Of a DNA stretch of 64,000 bases, positions 10,715 through 23,241 are shown in pieces (position 1 is the first letter of the stretch; each line of letters begins with the position of its first letter). This stretch comes from Dimargaris cristalligena (lineage: Eukaryota; Kickxellomycota; Dimargaritomycetes; Dimargaritales; Dimargaritaceae): positions 1 to 64,000 of the forward strand of contig JANBQC010000013.1 in NCBI GenBank assembly GCA_027576995.1, written 5' to 3'. The notes below the pieces were generated by a model. The model saw only the letters and a list, made by a program, of their open reading frames with translations. It did not search any database and was not told where the DNA came from. Position numbers and translations under genes: made by a program.

Positions 10715-13247
10715 ATGCCCCGCAAAGTAGCCTTTAGTGGAAAACAAAAGAGGGAGCAGCTCTTGAAGAAGCGCCAGCGGAAACAGGGCGTCGACGTTGC
10801 GCCGACCATGGGTTATCGAAAGCTTGGACTGGCGAGCTCCGACAATGAGAGCGAACCCGAAGAAGCCCCGGTAGCCGAATCTAAGCCCACCACTACTAGG
10901 TAAGCCATTCAGCTATGCTGCTTATTGAAGACTGGGTTGGAAAATACCCTATAACCCTTGACCAACGGAAGGGCATGTTCGACCCCCTCCGATTAGGCTA
11001 TATTGGCACCCCAGTATAAGGTACCCCAGCGACTTAGAATAACCCTTACCTACCCGGCTGTTCTTTTTACATCGTTTTATTAAAACGGACCCCCCCCCAC
11101 CACCAGTAAAGGGCTAGTTAAGTCACACAGCGAGCTTGTGTCGGTTTTTACAAAGCTGACCCCTAAGGAAATCCAGCAAAACAAGGAACGTGCCATGCAA
11201 CCCTTTCTCCGACTTCCCAAAGCCGGGCTTGAAATATCCGTCGAGGAAATGTACCCGGATACTATTGACATTCCTCAACGTCCACCATGGAAGCCAACCG
11301 ATTCCAAGGTGGTCCTGGACCGTTCGGAGCAGCAGTACCTGGACCAGTGGCTCCACAACATCGAGGAGAGCTATGACCCGTCGCAGCTTAGCTTCTTCGA
11401 GCGGAACCTCGAGGTCTGGCGTCAGCTCTGGCGCGTGGCCGAAATTAGCGACGTCGTTCTCTTGATCACGGATATTCGCCACCCACTCCTACATTTCCCC
11501 CCCTCGGTCTACCGTTATGTCGTCCACCACTTGAAAAAGCCGCTGGTCCTGGTCCTCAACAAAATCGATCTAGTCGCGCAGTCCACTGTGGACGCGTGGA
11601 AGGCCTACCTCAAAGCCCAGTTTCCGGAACTGGCGATGACGACCTTTGCGTGTTACGAAGCGCCCGTCGTACTGCTCGACGATACCAATGTCTGCGACAT
11701 GCGTCTGCAAGTCAAACGGCCCCGCAAACGGGCCTATCGACCCGTTGGAGCGGCCGACCTTTTCCGGGCTTGCCAAAAGCTGGATATTGAAAAACCCGGA
11801 GTTAATGTCGATTGGGCCGCCCTCATCTCCCGGTATGAGTACGAATCGGATGACGGAAATGGCCTTGGTACAACGTCCAATACCGCTCCCCAGCATTCGG
11901 GGAATGCCTCGTCCGAAACCCCGATCCGGTCCGAGCTGGAGCAAGAGATCACTTACAACCAAAATTATTTGACCCTGGGGTTAATCGGTCACCCCAACGT
12001 GGGCAAGAGTACCCTAATCAATTCCCTGATGGGTCGGACGGTGGTGAGCGCCAGCAAAACGCCGGGCCATACCAAACGCTTCCAGACCATCTATTTGGCC
12101 GACAATGTGCGGCTATGCGATTGTCCCGGCCTAGTATTCCCCAGTCTAACCCCTAAGCCCGTGCAGATTCTGACGGGATTGTTCAATATCGCGCAGGTCC
12201 AGGAACCGTATTCGTCAGTGCAGTATTTGGCCGAGCGAATCCCACTGGAGCGTGTCCTCAAGCTGACCGCCCCCGACGATATCCTAGCCCCTGGCCAAAA
12301 ATACTGGACAGCGTGGGCGATTTGCGAATGTAAGTTAATGGTACATTTCCCTCCGGTCCGCTATCTCTTTCGAAGGCTATTTATTGATCAGTTTGGAGAC
12401 TAGCCCACTTTTGGGAGCCAGATGGTACAAACTTGCTTAGCCCTCAGTCGGGCATGTAATAATCAGTGACCTAGCCCTTACTTTTCTTTACTATATATAT
12501 CTGCCACCAATAGCCCATGCGATTCGAAAGAGGTTCTTCACTGCCAAGGCCCAACGCCCGGATGCGTACCGCTCAGGTAAGGTTAATCATGAATGGGCCA
12601 GTTGTGCTCAATTTTCGATATCCACTGGCTAACGGACACCGACGTGCCCACTGTGTTTCGAGGTTCCTATGGCTAGTACCGATACTGCCATATCAAATTT
12701 ACGATTATTAAGGATACTCCTGAAAATGCCGACCACCAACTAAACTAATATCGCTAACCAGTGAAACTATGTGTACAATATATACTTTATCATACATGGC
12801 TACCCCTTTTTAATTTTCGCTCTGGCAATACTTTAATGCAACTTAGCCAATGCGATCCTGCGGCTTGTTGTTGATGGCCGGGTGCTCCTGTCATTTAAGC
12901 CCCCGAACTTTTTCCGCCGGGCCTCCGATCGTACAGGGGCTCCCCACCCAGTACCACTTGTATATGTCCGACCGGAATTGGACAGCCCGGCTGAGGAGAG
13001 TGATACCCAGGAGGTATCCGATGCGTACCTGGAGCACGAGAGTGACTCCGAGGTTGAATCAGAGGATGAGGAAGAAGGGGAGGTTGATGATGATCATGAG
13101 GAAGAGGGAGAGGAGGTGGAAGAAGATGGGGGTGAAGACAGCGAGGCTAATGAAAATATTGGGAAATCTTCAAAGAAAAAGGGGAAAGCCCGCGCAGGAC
13201 GAGGCATGGCCAATGCCTTTAGCCTCCTTGACATGGATGACTGTTAA
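10715..13247 (+). CDS. GNL1: Circularly permuted GTPase, GNL1 family (YlqF/YawG type)
   Basis: Four exons: 10715-10899, 11107-12329, 12514-12576 and 12847-13247. Phases are consistent and the product is 623 aa. The start MPRKVAFSGKQKREQLLKKR is the lysine-rich N-terminus typical of GNL1. The GTPase motifs appear in permuted order: G4 NKID at about residue 212, then G1 GHPNVGKST at about 356, then G3 DCPGL at about 400. This G4-G1-G3 order defines the YRG/MMR_HSR1 permuted class, which mostly serves ribosome maturation and nucleolar or cytoplasmic shuttling. The two small 3' exons restore the conserved TAKAQRPDAYRS and LLSFKPPNFF region. The C-terminus is a very acidic Glu/Asp tract followed by a basic patch and ends MANAFSLLDMDDC. 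The exact substrate of GNL1 is not well established. Confidence 0.92.
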
Positions 13248-14182
13248 ATTATCTTGGTGCTAATTTGAAGCCGAATTTTCATCTGGAAGCCCCGAGTTTG
13301 GCAGTGGTTTTCTTTATTTTACAGTAGAACCCCCTACTCCTTCAACAAAATAAAGTGTTCTATCTGCGACTATCTTGGGTGCCTTCGTCCAGGGTTACTC
13401 TTGCTTTAGTTAAAACAGAAAGACCCTGGTCAAACTGTGGCAATAGTATAATCAAATATTAGCTCTACATCCCATCTATTCTTGTTTTTGCCCCACTGCG
13501 TTTGGCAATTCCTGAGCAAAAGGTTTTCGCTACTACCTCCATACGAGTATCCACGAACATACTATATTTGGATGAATTTCGAGATCTTCCCACTAAATAT
13601 CGTCTTATACGGGGGTATTTCCCAAATTGTAGTCGGCGACATTCCAACCGATAATATTTTTAAATTGCCTAAACCGAGGTTGGTTCTTTAATTGGTCATT
13701 TTTGTCGGCAAGTGGCCGAGTATTGTTTTGCAAAGAAAAAAGTTGGAGAGATGTAGGAGGGGAGAGGTACGCCTAAAAGAAACGAAGGCACAGATACTAT
13801 TAATAGCATGGGAAGAATCAAGCCGGAGAATAAAATAATAATAGAGGTGGAAAAGAAGGAGGAAAGTGTACGTCTTGGTGAATAGCAGGGTAAAGTGTAT
13901 TGGTGAAACAATAATAATGATGGAACGCCGCACTGTAGCACCGCCCACCTGGATAGCACAAAATGATAGTCAGGAAAAATATGCCGGGTGAAAAACCAGG
14001 TATTGGCCATGGTACCAGGACAATAGCAGGCCATCTCCATAAAATACGGTGGATGTCTTTATATATATGTGTGTGTGTGTGTGTGTATTCACCGACGCTG
14101 GTTCCGTAGGGATGTTATTTTTTTTAATAATAAAAAAGGCACCTGATGAAGACATGGCGTGCTAACGAGGAACACCCTACAC
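13248..14182. other. Convergent 3' intergenic region (GNL1 / CCT7)
   Basis: This is the tail-to-tail spacer between the GTPase gene and CCT7. A candidate polyadenylation signal AATAAA lies near 13349-13354 for the plus-strand gene. It is AT-rich with a TA/TG microsatellite at 14060-14086. I see no coding exon. Confidence 0.45.
14060..14086. repeat. (TA)n(TG)n microsatellite
   Basis: A short (TA) run passes directly into about nine TG units, downstream of the CCT7 stop codon. It is a compound simple repeat with no evident function. Confidence 0.85.
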
Positions 14183-16216
14183 TTAACCTCTCATACCACG
14201 ACCGCGGGCCCGCATACCCCGGGCAGCAGCACCACGGGGCATAGCGGGACCACCCTGGGCCTGTTCCGACTGGGGGTTACGCACGGTTTCGTCGACGGAC
14301 AGAATCAGACAGGCAGCTTCGGTAGCGGAGGACAGGGCGTTAAGCTTAACCACGGAGGGTTCCCAGACGAAATTAACGAACATATCCGCCACACCCTGCG
14401 AGTCATTAACGTCCACGCCGTACCAGCAGGCAGCGTTGCGGCCATCGCTTGACTTTTGGGTGGGGGCGGAGTGACGCTGGCGTAGTTTAGTAAGGATTTC
14501 GGTAGCATCCAAACCGGCGTTATCGCACAGCTGGCGGGGAATGATTTCGAGGGCCTTGGCGAAGGCAGCCACCATGAGTTGTTGTTTGCCTTCGATGGTC
14601 CGGGCGTAGTCGCGGAGGTAGCGCGAGAGGGCCATTTCAATGGAACCCCCGCCGGCCACAACATTCCGGTTCTTGATAGTCCGGCGAACCACCATGATAG
14701 CGTCGTGCAGACTGCGTTCGACCTCGGCGATAAACTGCTCGGCACCGCCCCGGAGGATGAGGGTGCAGGTTTTGGCCGCGGGGCAACCGTGGAAGAGGTT
14801 GTACCGCTCTCCACCGATTTGGCGCTCCTCGAAGATCTCGCAGGTACCCAGGTGCTTGGCGGGGTCAATATCGGAACAGGTCGACTGGACCGTACCACCC
14901 ACGGCCTGGATTACCCGGTCCATATCGTCGGCGGTCACTCGGCCGGCGCAGAAGATGTCCCGATCAGCGAAGTACTGGGTGGCCAGATCGCCGATGGGCA
15001 GCTTGCTGAGCACCACCTTGGCTCCGCTGTTCACGATGGCCTCGAGCTTCTGGAAGATGATGGACCATTCGGCGTCCACGACGGCCTGGTATTCCTGGAC
15101 GGCCTGGACCCGCACCTCGGCGTTATCCCGCTCGGCCTTGAGTTCCAGCTCCACGTTCAGGCACAGAATCTTGGGGTTCTTAAAGGTCTTGGGCTGTTGC
15201 TCAAAACCGGCGTAGGAGAAGGTCTTCTTGAAGGCCACACCCTCGACGTACAACGAATCCTGCATGGCACCACCTGGCACCTTCTTGATACCGATCAAAC
15301 GTTCGTTGAGATCCTCCTGGTCCAAGTGAAGCACGGCGTCGACCACCATCTTGGTGAAGAACTCCTTCTGCGAGTAAATCAGCTTGGAGTTCATGGCAGT
15401 ACCCGCGCACTTGGAAAGCAGTTCACGGAATTTGGTCTCGTCGGTCTTATCCACGGACACGGCCAATTCCTTGATGTGATTCAAAGCCAACTGGCAGGCC
15501 TTACGGAAGCCCTTGATGACAACGTAGGGGCTCACACCCTCATCAATATAGCCCTTGACTTCCTTGAGCATTTCACCAGCCAGTAGAACTACACTTGTGG
15601 TACCGTCACCCACCTAATCAAAACGATGCCGATACACGGAAATGGTATTATAATCACATCGGGTCTCGAGTCAGTAAAGTATAAAGGAATTGGTGCAGAT
15701 CGGATCAAGCTATTCGGGCAGGCACAATAAATTCGATTCGATATTGCCTCAAATTAAGTAAAATGAAGGCTTACCTCGGCATCCTGGGAGCGGGCAATAT
15801 CAACTAAAGCCTTGGCGGCAGGCTGGACAATGTCCAAGAGCCGCATGATCGTGGCACCGTCATTCGAGATGGTCACGTTGCCTATCGAATCATAAAGTAC
15901 CGGATGGTTGAGGGTTGATCGAATGGCGGGGGTAGAGCGACCAAATAATAGAGGATGAGTATATTTCGAAGGTTAGAAGAAGGCCAAGCTGCCCATCAGG
16001 CGATGCTTCCGAAGGAAAGGGGTTGAGTAGGGTAACGGACCAGAAGGTAGTCTTACCTCGGGAATCGACGATGAGCTTGTCCATGCCTCGAGGACCGAGG
16101 GTGGTCCGGATGGTGTCCACAACCGCCAAGCAGGCGTTGATGTTGGACAGCAACTGGCCTTTACCCTGGGAGGTGTCGGTCCCTTCTTTGAGAACAATGA
16201 TCTGAGGCTGGTTCAT
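14183..16216 (-). CDS. CCT7: T-complex protein 1 subunit eta (chaperonin CCT7)
   Basis: Three exons on the minus strand: 16216-16057, 15881-15775 and 15613-14183, encoding 565 aa. CCT7 is one of eight subunits of the cytosolic TRiC/CCT double-ring chaperonin, which folds actin and tubulin with ATP hydrolysis. Group II chaperonin landmarks are visible: [12 protein letters not shown] at the end of exon 1, [10 protein letters not shown] opening exon 2, and [15 protein letters not shown] opening exon 3. Eta-specific stretches follow, such as [34 protein letters not shown] and [19 protein letters not shown]. The C-terminus carries an RG-rich tail, as in animal CCT7. Exon 1 starts [20 protein letters not shown], matching the family N-terminus, so the start is secure. 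With TBCD nearby, two tubulin-folding genes share the window. Confidence 0.97.
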
Positions 16217-18948
16217 GGTGATCGAAAAGGGATAAACAAAAGAGCAAACAAGAATTGCACCGAGTAATGAGTTGAAAGGGTGGCGATTTAGAAGAAGTGG
16301 CCAGTACTGCTGGCTATTGAAGGGGCCTCGATTCTAATACACCCTCCACTCGAAAAAACCGCACCAGGTCCTGTTGGCGGGGCTGCCTCCCTCCCCACAC
16401 CTGATGGGACTCTCGCTTTAGTAAGTACCATTTAGCGGAGCAGAATGCCCACAGCTTAGTAACTCAGCTAGATTGAGGGATAGTGAGAGATGAGTGGTAA
16501 GAAGGATCAGGTGACTAGAAATAATACTTGCCCTTAATAGGCTGGGCCAGCGCTAGTGGTACAGGCGGAGTTGAGTGAACTGTGGATTATTTCCACCATC
16601 AGAGTTGGAGATACTAGAGGCCTGGTTTATGGATTGCGCTCAATGTAAACATGTTTGAATAATCTGTTTGAGCTATAAATTAAACGAGAGAGTGCCAGAT
16701 AACATCTTCTGGGACTCTTTCTCTCTTTAAATATTATTTTCAGTTACTTTAGGAAGACCTTGCGTTTATCCCTTGATCTTTAATTACAACATAAATACCA
16801 AGATAGATGCCCCTCTGTCCTGGTAAAGGGCGCCTCAGATGGCCAATTGTCAGGCGCAAAGTAAATATACCTAACCCCGAAAGGATATGTATTGGTTCAC
16901 TAAATAAAAAGAATGAATTGGGCCAAATCAAGGCTTTTGAAATAGTCTTCCTTGTACAACAGCTTACGAATGTTGAACCCCCTCCCTCCTAACATGGTAG
17001 AGCTCCTTGTACTTATAAAACATACTACGACATTCACTACTAAAATAGCCACCAAACTAAATGATTCTATCGTCGGCACTTCACAGATCACTATAACGAT
17101 TTGCATGCCGCCCAGCTCTTTATCATTATTCATTACAGCGGTGTAGTAAATTATCTGCGTCCTAGCGTCCCTTCTCATAATCCCCTCTTTTTACTGATTA
17201 TTCCGACAATTTCATTATATCTATTTGATACACTGGAACAATACGACCACAAATCCAACACTATCATCAATTGAGATACCAACCCGGCAATCCAACTCCT
17301 TATATTGGCTAAAGAGTTTCCCGCTATTGGATTATGGTCTTGGGATATGGAACTTTGAAACACAAGTGGAGGCCATGTACTTTCTTTCGGTGTAACCTAG
17401 TCGCCGAAGGTAGCACTTTACTCGCATGTCAGGACTATCACCAAGTGGGAGTACTCAGTTCTGGAGGTGGACACGATCATAGTTTGGGGCAGGAGGAAAT
17501 GGGTAGGTGGATATCACACAATAGCGAAGTAATATAGAAAACGAACCCCAGATTTCAGATAATAAGAGTTCGAGAGGCATCCGGTGGAACAATAAACACC
17601 CCCTCTTTGAAGAGGAAGCATACCCATTTGCCTATATATTGGGTTATGATTTGATATATCGACTACTACCATTTGTATGCTCCCGGATAATGCAAGTGGC
17701 AGTGGACCTTTTTCATTGCAAAGTCTAAAGTGAAATGACAACAGTGAGTTAATTTTAGTGTCTAGTTGGGTATGCAAGAATGCCAGTTAGCCGGTCCTTC
17801 TTTCGAATGTATTTTTTAAAGAGAGAAATATCATGTACCCCAAAGTAATGCAACATATAGGCCGGTTACATTTCAGTGACGAGTCGCCTTTGGATGCAAC
17901 TCCTTTCCCGCTAGTTTCAGGGAAATCCCGTCGCCTACGGATAAAAAGGAAATACTGTACCGATTGGCGATACTGCTATAGTCCTGCCTGCTTTAAGGTT
18001 CTGGTAAAAAAATATCATAAAGACCATGTTACTTGTTTAGCGATGTCTGTGTCCTGATGCACTATTGACATTGACATTAGTACAACTAGCTGGTTGGCTA
18101 ATATTCCACATGTGTCTTAAAGTGTGACACTCCCTCTTCACTATTTTTTTTAAAAATCCACAAGTGGAATAATCCAATTATTACATTTGGGACGACTGGG
18201 TTTATTTGACGTTGTCCAGTCTGCAAGCCTCGGAATTCCATACGTTTCTTTATGCTGCATTTTATTTTTTACAGCTTAAATAAAACGAAAGCTAATCAAT
18301 TGTGACCCGTCCGTTCAATGTTACCTTCTTCATCTCGATTACAATGGCTACATGGTGCAAACCCACCCCCCCCCTCACATATCTCCTAGGCCGCCACATA
18401 CTCACCCTGGAAAGGATTTATTGGAATTTTCCACTCTTGTTCCGCTTATGTTTGACCTACCCATGGATGGCAAATTATGACCAAAAGGTCGCCTGCCTGA
18501 GATTCACATTAAATAAAACTCTACTTCATCTGACCTACCCATGGTGATTTCCGTTTCTTGGCCTCGTAATACTTCCGATCTCTTTCATTTTCATAAATGT
18601 ATTCAGTGAACCCATGGGATTTCCGTAAATCATACCAGCTTCGGTAAGTACGGCACTATCGGCCAATTCACTCCCATACTCGTTGGATGAGAGCGCTATT
18701 CCCATGCTGGATGATATCTTGAATATAACTCCCCATTAGTCCTTTTCGGAAAGATGAAACTTCACTCTGCCTAAAATTGGCCATAATTTACTATCCCCCA
18801 AGTAACTTATAAACCAGTGGCTGCCCACCTCCGAGTGTTTACGCATTTTGTAACATATTAGCCTAGTATATATATATATTATATTGGTTTTTTTCTGGTG
18901 ATACTGATTGAATTCGAGATTTTTATATTTACTGTTACTACCTCTACT
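16217..18948. other. 2.7 kb divergent spacer
   Basis: This lies between the start of CCT7 (minus) and the unrecognised gene starting at 18949 (plus), so it holds both promoters. Frames up to about 87 codons occur on both strands but have AT-rich, uneven codon use and no recognisable motif. A (TA)n tract lies at about 18868-18882. No RNA gene was recognised. Confidence 0.4.
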
Positions 18949-21293
18949 ATGAGCCCTGATATATCGTCGCACGATCTCACCGAGCTGAAGAAAGATGACG
19001 CTGGTTCTAATTTTAATCATAATTACCAGACATACTTCGAGAGTAAGTCGACTACCGGCATGTAAACGTCCAATAGTTTGCCGCCATACGAATCCACATT
19101 TTTTTACTAAGTATCTCGTATGCAATACTATAATGTGTTTTGGCAGATTTCAAGTACCTCCAGTCACCCATGGGTGTTGGCGACAAACTATCCCGTCTTC
19201 AATCGGAACGAGAGGGCCTTCGTAGCGAAAGTCGGAAACTCCAGGACGCCTTGAAAAAGGCCCGGCACGAGCCCTCGGGAGTCGTGGGATTGAAGGGCGA
19301 TCCAATTGGGAAGGACCAACGCCTACTCATCCAAACAGTTGTGGAGCATTTCGCGTTCAATCCCCGCCAATTCATCCAAATTTGCGCCCGCTTAGCGCCC
19401 TGCTTCGACACCAAGTGGGAAGTCTGGCGACTCTTCTTGTTTCTGCAGCGACACCCTACCCTACCAGCTTTTATTCAGCAGCAACACTTAAATATGGCCT
19501 TGCAACTACCAAACGCATCATTCCCCGATTTTCGAAACCACTTCATGAGGTCGGGCCTACAGGGCTTCGAGTTTAACCACCTGTGCGCCAATGCCTACCA
19601 CTTTGCCGCCCAATCCATGCCCGAGGTGGACTTGGATGCCGAGTTATATGCCGACCCGCTGCACGTCTTCCAGCAAAGTCCCATGTGGCCGGCTCATAAC
19701 CCCGTCGAACAGACTTATTACCAGACCCAAAATCGGATGCAGCTCTATAGCGACCCGTGGTGCTTTCGAACCATCAACCACCGTTTGTCGGTCCTGGTCC
19801 GATTTTGTGGGGTGTTTTTGGATTACTTAACCGAAACGGTCCACCTGCTACCCTATTCGTATCGCTGGAACGCCAAAATTCGGTGGCAATTGTTTGTTAC
19901 GAAGCCCCCCTTCCCGGTGGGCCGATCGCCGCTGGCCTCCTACGCCCGATTTATCCTGCGTACTTTTTTCTACTGGAAAAAGGAGCAGCTGCGGGACTAC
20001 CACTGGTTGGTGGGCAGTTTCGTCTCCTTTCAGACCATGTGCACTATGTTGGAGAATATCCTGAGTTCTGTCAAGACCCGTAGTTCCTATCACCGGATTC
20101 TCCAGACCGCACTAGGACCCTACGAGGACTTTATATTCGCCAAGGCCGAGGCCATGGCTCGGACTCTCATCGCCGTCCCTGATGCCCCCCGGCCCACCCA
20201 GCCTATACCCGATTTTGTGCTCGATTGCTACAGCGGCTGGATGTCCATTACCGCCCAATGGTCTACTTTTATTGGCAAGGCCCGTGAACACGCGAATGAT
20301 CTATTTCCCGCGGATATACGGGATACCTGCGCACTTTACCGGTCCCTGACTGCAATCGATGTAAATTGCCTCAACCGCCACTCGGGCCCGCTATTAGTCA
20401 TGTTATCTCTACGCCATTTCTTGGATTCTGCCGCACCCGATCATTCGTCCGATATAACGCGCAGGCTACTGGAAGAACCTACTCCGCCCCGGCGTTTAAG
20501 TCCAATGGAGGTACCCACCTCTGACCCCGCCAACGGCCAGAAATTCTTGGAAACGGTCGGTGACCCGATCATGGTATTTATCCTACTGGCCCACCCGCCC
20601 GACTCGGGCTGTATTACAATGGCCGCTTCGTCCCCCGGGGTATCCGCCGGCTCCCCCGTGCCTTATTCAGCCCACCAGGCCATTCCCAACCAGACCCTAC
20701 CCGCTGACCTTCTCAAGCAAAGTCGTCAATTGGTTCGCCTGCGCTTCACGCAATTCGTCAACGGCCCCTACCAAAGCTATTTTCCCCTGACTAATGTGTA
20801 CCTAACACATATCTCCATCGAATCATCCCTGGCCAACATCCGCAAAACTCGTGCCAGTCTCGATGGCATTCTCAACCCGCCCCCTCTGCTCCTACGCATT
20901 TCGGCCCGGATCGCCCGGTTTCACTCTCCCGTAGGACAGTGGTTGCATGCCAAGCCCCGGCCCGATGCCATCAACCCTGTCAACTACCCCATGGTCAAAT
21001 ACCGACTCGCCAAACTGATAAAAGAGGGCGCCGTCCAGCCCGAGGGACTTACCCACGACCAAATTTCCACCATCCGCCTGTGGATCATTTCCTATGATAT
21101 CAATTTTTATGTGATTCACATTTATTGTCGACGGGGCCTTTTCAAGCCCATATACTTTGGTATTTTCCTTAGCACAATTGACCAATGCCGGAGTTACAGG
21201 CATCGCATCTCAGCGGCCTCATCAGCTTTAGTTTTTAATACCCAGAAATTCAAGGCTTTCATTGCACGCGACCTTATGGTCCTCAGTGTTTAG
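18949..21293 (+). CDS. Unrecognised protein, mostly helical, about 740 aa
   Basis: Exon 1 is 18949-19042 (MSPDISSHDLTELKKDD...), joined in phase to exon 2 starting at 19147 (NFKYLQSPMGVGDKL) after an AG acceptor. The long second exon has the GC-rich codon pattern of the confident genes. Residues about 40-75 form a short charged helix (SRLQSEREGLRSESRKLQDA), possibly coiled coil. The rest is rich in aromatic and hydrophobic residues (FLQRHPTLPAF, FRTINHRLSVLVRFCGVFLD, YHWLVGSFVSFQTM) and looks like an all-helical fold. I see no catalytic motif, signal peptide or clear membrane domain, and do not recognise the family. The 3' end is uncertain: after about 21080 the frame becomes AT-rich. A good acceptor (TATTTTCCTTAG, ending 21171) opens an alternative short end reading QLTNAGVTGIASQ, so an extra intron is possible. 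Confidence 0.7.
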
Positions 21294-21981
21294 ATCGCAT
21301 TACTACAGTGTCCATTTTCTATTGTCTATTCAATAAATGTATATCTAAATTAATATCAAATCTGAGGCATGGGAATAGTATTTCCTGAGATAAATATATT
21401 ACATGTACCGAATGGTTGAGGCCAAAAAACCAATATTAGTACCCCCAACACTTTGTCACTAGCAACAATATGTATTTTGAATAAAATTGGCCCTCGCCCA
21501 CTAGGCCTTCTTGGTCATGGCCTCGAATACCAGGGCAGTAGGTCAAAGGTTGGGTCTCGGCCGTCTATTAGACGAAGGTTAGTTTTGGTATTGGACAGGT
21601 CTGTGGTATGTATAATAAATCAGGCGGCCTACCCATTTGATCAAGAGGTCGATTACCAAATTGGCTAAACGAAAGTCGCGACCAGATGGGCAGGGATAGG
21701 TTGTATCACGAGAGCCTGGGTGGTAATTGGCAATATATTAGGAGGGTATATAAAGTGAAATGTATGTATGGTAAAGTTGTGGGGTGGGGATGAAAATACA
21801 ACAGAAAATATAGTTAAGCGTAAAAGAAACATCGCAATGAAGAAATGGTGTAATAAGGAACGGCAAATATGAATGATTATCGATAGTACCGAGTTGATTC
21901 ACGAGCGACTGAGAGGGGGGCATGGCCAGTTCTCTTGAATGAACGTGGGCCCGGTGCTATCGTTTGCCATTTGACTTGGAA
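21294..21981. other. Convergent spacer
   Basis: This is the tail-to-tail spacer between the unrecognised gene (+) and the phosphatase inhibitor gene (-). It contains a candidate AATAAA near 21331 just after the plus-strand stop. No coding exon or RNA gene is evident. Confidence 0.45.
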
Positions 21982-23241
21982 TTATGACTTGGAGTTGCCT
22001 AGAGTACCGCTCAGTGGAGGAAAGGGACGGGAAAATCCCTTGGGCGGAATCTTCGCGCCGACGAACTTCGTAGTTTCGTTATCGTCGTCGTCATCGTCGT
22101 TATTATTGTTACCATTGTCGTCGTTATCGTCCTCCAGTTCTTCCATATCACTGGGTCGGACAAACGCCTCTTTCATATTGTAATGGTTCGAGCGCATTTT
22201 GACAAATTGGCGGTGCTTTTCCTTTTCTAAAATCCATACCAAGCAGGGATTATGTACCGTCGGGTTCCAAAAGCATAGATACATAATACAAGAGATAAAA
22301 AGAGTGGGGTCAATGGCCATCCGCACTTTAAGAACAACGTCCCTCGATGGGATTTATAAGCGCTGTCTAGGGGAGGGCATACATTAAGGCAGGGGCTGAC
22401 ATGGCCAATCCATGGCTCTTGGATAAACAAATAATAGTGGCGGACAATAGTCTATTATCATTACCTTCTTCGGTCATGGGGAGGTCTTCGTCTTCCTCCC
22501 ATTCAGAGCCGGAGCTAATGTGGACTCGATGTTCCGAGGCGGCCATACGAGGAGACTTGTGCGGCGAACTGGCGGAGAGGGACATTTCTGATGATCCGAG
22601 CGTGACCAAGCAACCGTGCAGCGGTTTCAGATAATGATATAAAAGATTGTAAATGGGGGGGGGCATGTGGTTGGTTAGCACCAATAACCGGGGGGTGAGA
22701 GTCGATCATACGACAGATGCTGGGCGAACTCAGTAGTCCCTACCCCGAATCTATCTGCTGGACTATGCCGGAGGCTGGTGAGTAAAAATAAAAAGACTGT
22801 ATCTGGAAATGTATATCCATATGAGTTGCTTACCTTCCAAATCGTCCTCGAGTTCGTCGGCGGGATTGGAGTGCACAAAGGGGGTTTTCGGTTCATTTAT
22901 CTTCATTTTGGAATCCTTCTGGGCTTCGGTGAGCAGAAGACTATCCTCGTCCCATTTGAGACTGCATTGAAATATCGAGATAGACGATAGTTGTCGATTA
23001 TCAGAGAATACCGCAGCATAGCAAGTACGGCCAAGGAACAAATGCAGTGGGCAGAAGCGGCAGGGAAATGTAATAATATTCATAGTCGAAGGTTAGTTAG
23101 TGGAAAGACAGGTCGAGAAGCAACGGGGTTCGTCCATTTAGGAGCGGACGACTAAACCGAAACGCGCTAGGTAAATAGGGCTTACCGATTGACCTTTTCA
23201 TCTTGGCTGGTGGTGCCCTTCTTCAGGATTCCCTTCGGCAT
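21982..23241 (-). CDS. Protein phosphatase 1 inhibitor 2 (IPP-2 / Glc8 type)
   Basis: Four small exons on the minus strand: 23241-23186, 22961-22834, 22587-22465 and 22226-21982. All splice sites are in phase and the product is 183 aa. Inhibitor 2 binds the PP1 catalytic subunit and modulates its activity and maturation. Three family motifs appear in order. The first is the N-terminal PKGILKKG (KGILK motif). The second is the central LKWDEDSLLLTEAQKDSKMK running into INEPKTPFVH, the equivalent of KWDE...KIDEPxTPY with its regulatory Thr-Pro. The third is the C-terminal RQFVKMRSNHYNMKEAF, equivalent to FEMKRKLHYNEG, which in the known complex reaches the PP1 active site. The C-terminal tail has Asp/Asn-rich repeats. 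Individual frames are short, so the gene is visible only after splicing. It is head-to-head with eL14. Confidence 0.93.

Noticed and set aside
12850..13263. 137-codon frame over the last GNL1 exon
   Set aside because: Out of frame with the conserved LLSFKPPNFF region, which joins in phase to the upstream GTPase exons.
14579..15586. 335-codon open frame on the plus strand
   Set aside because: It is the antisense shadow of the CCT7 exon; GC-rich codon bias of CCT7 keeps the opposite strand open.
18450..18545. Short direct repeat TGACCTACCCATGG
   Set aside because: Two 14-bp copies about 80 bp apart only, no inverted ends or longer structure; likely chance.
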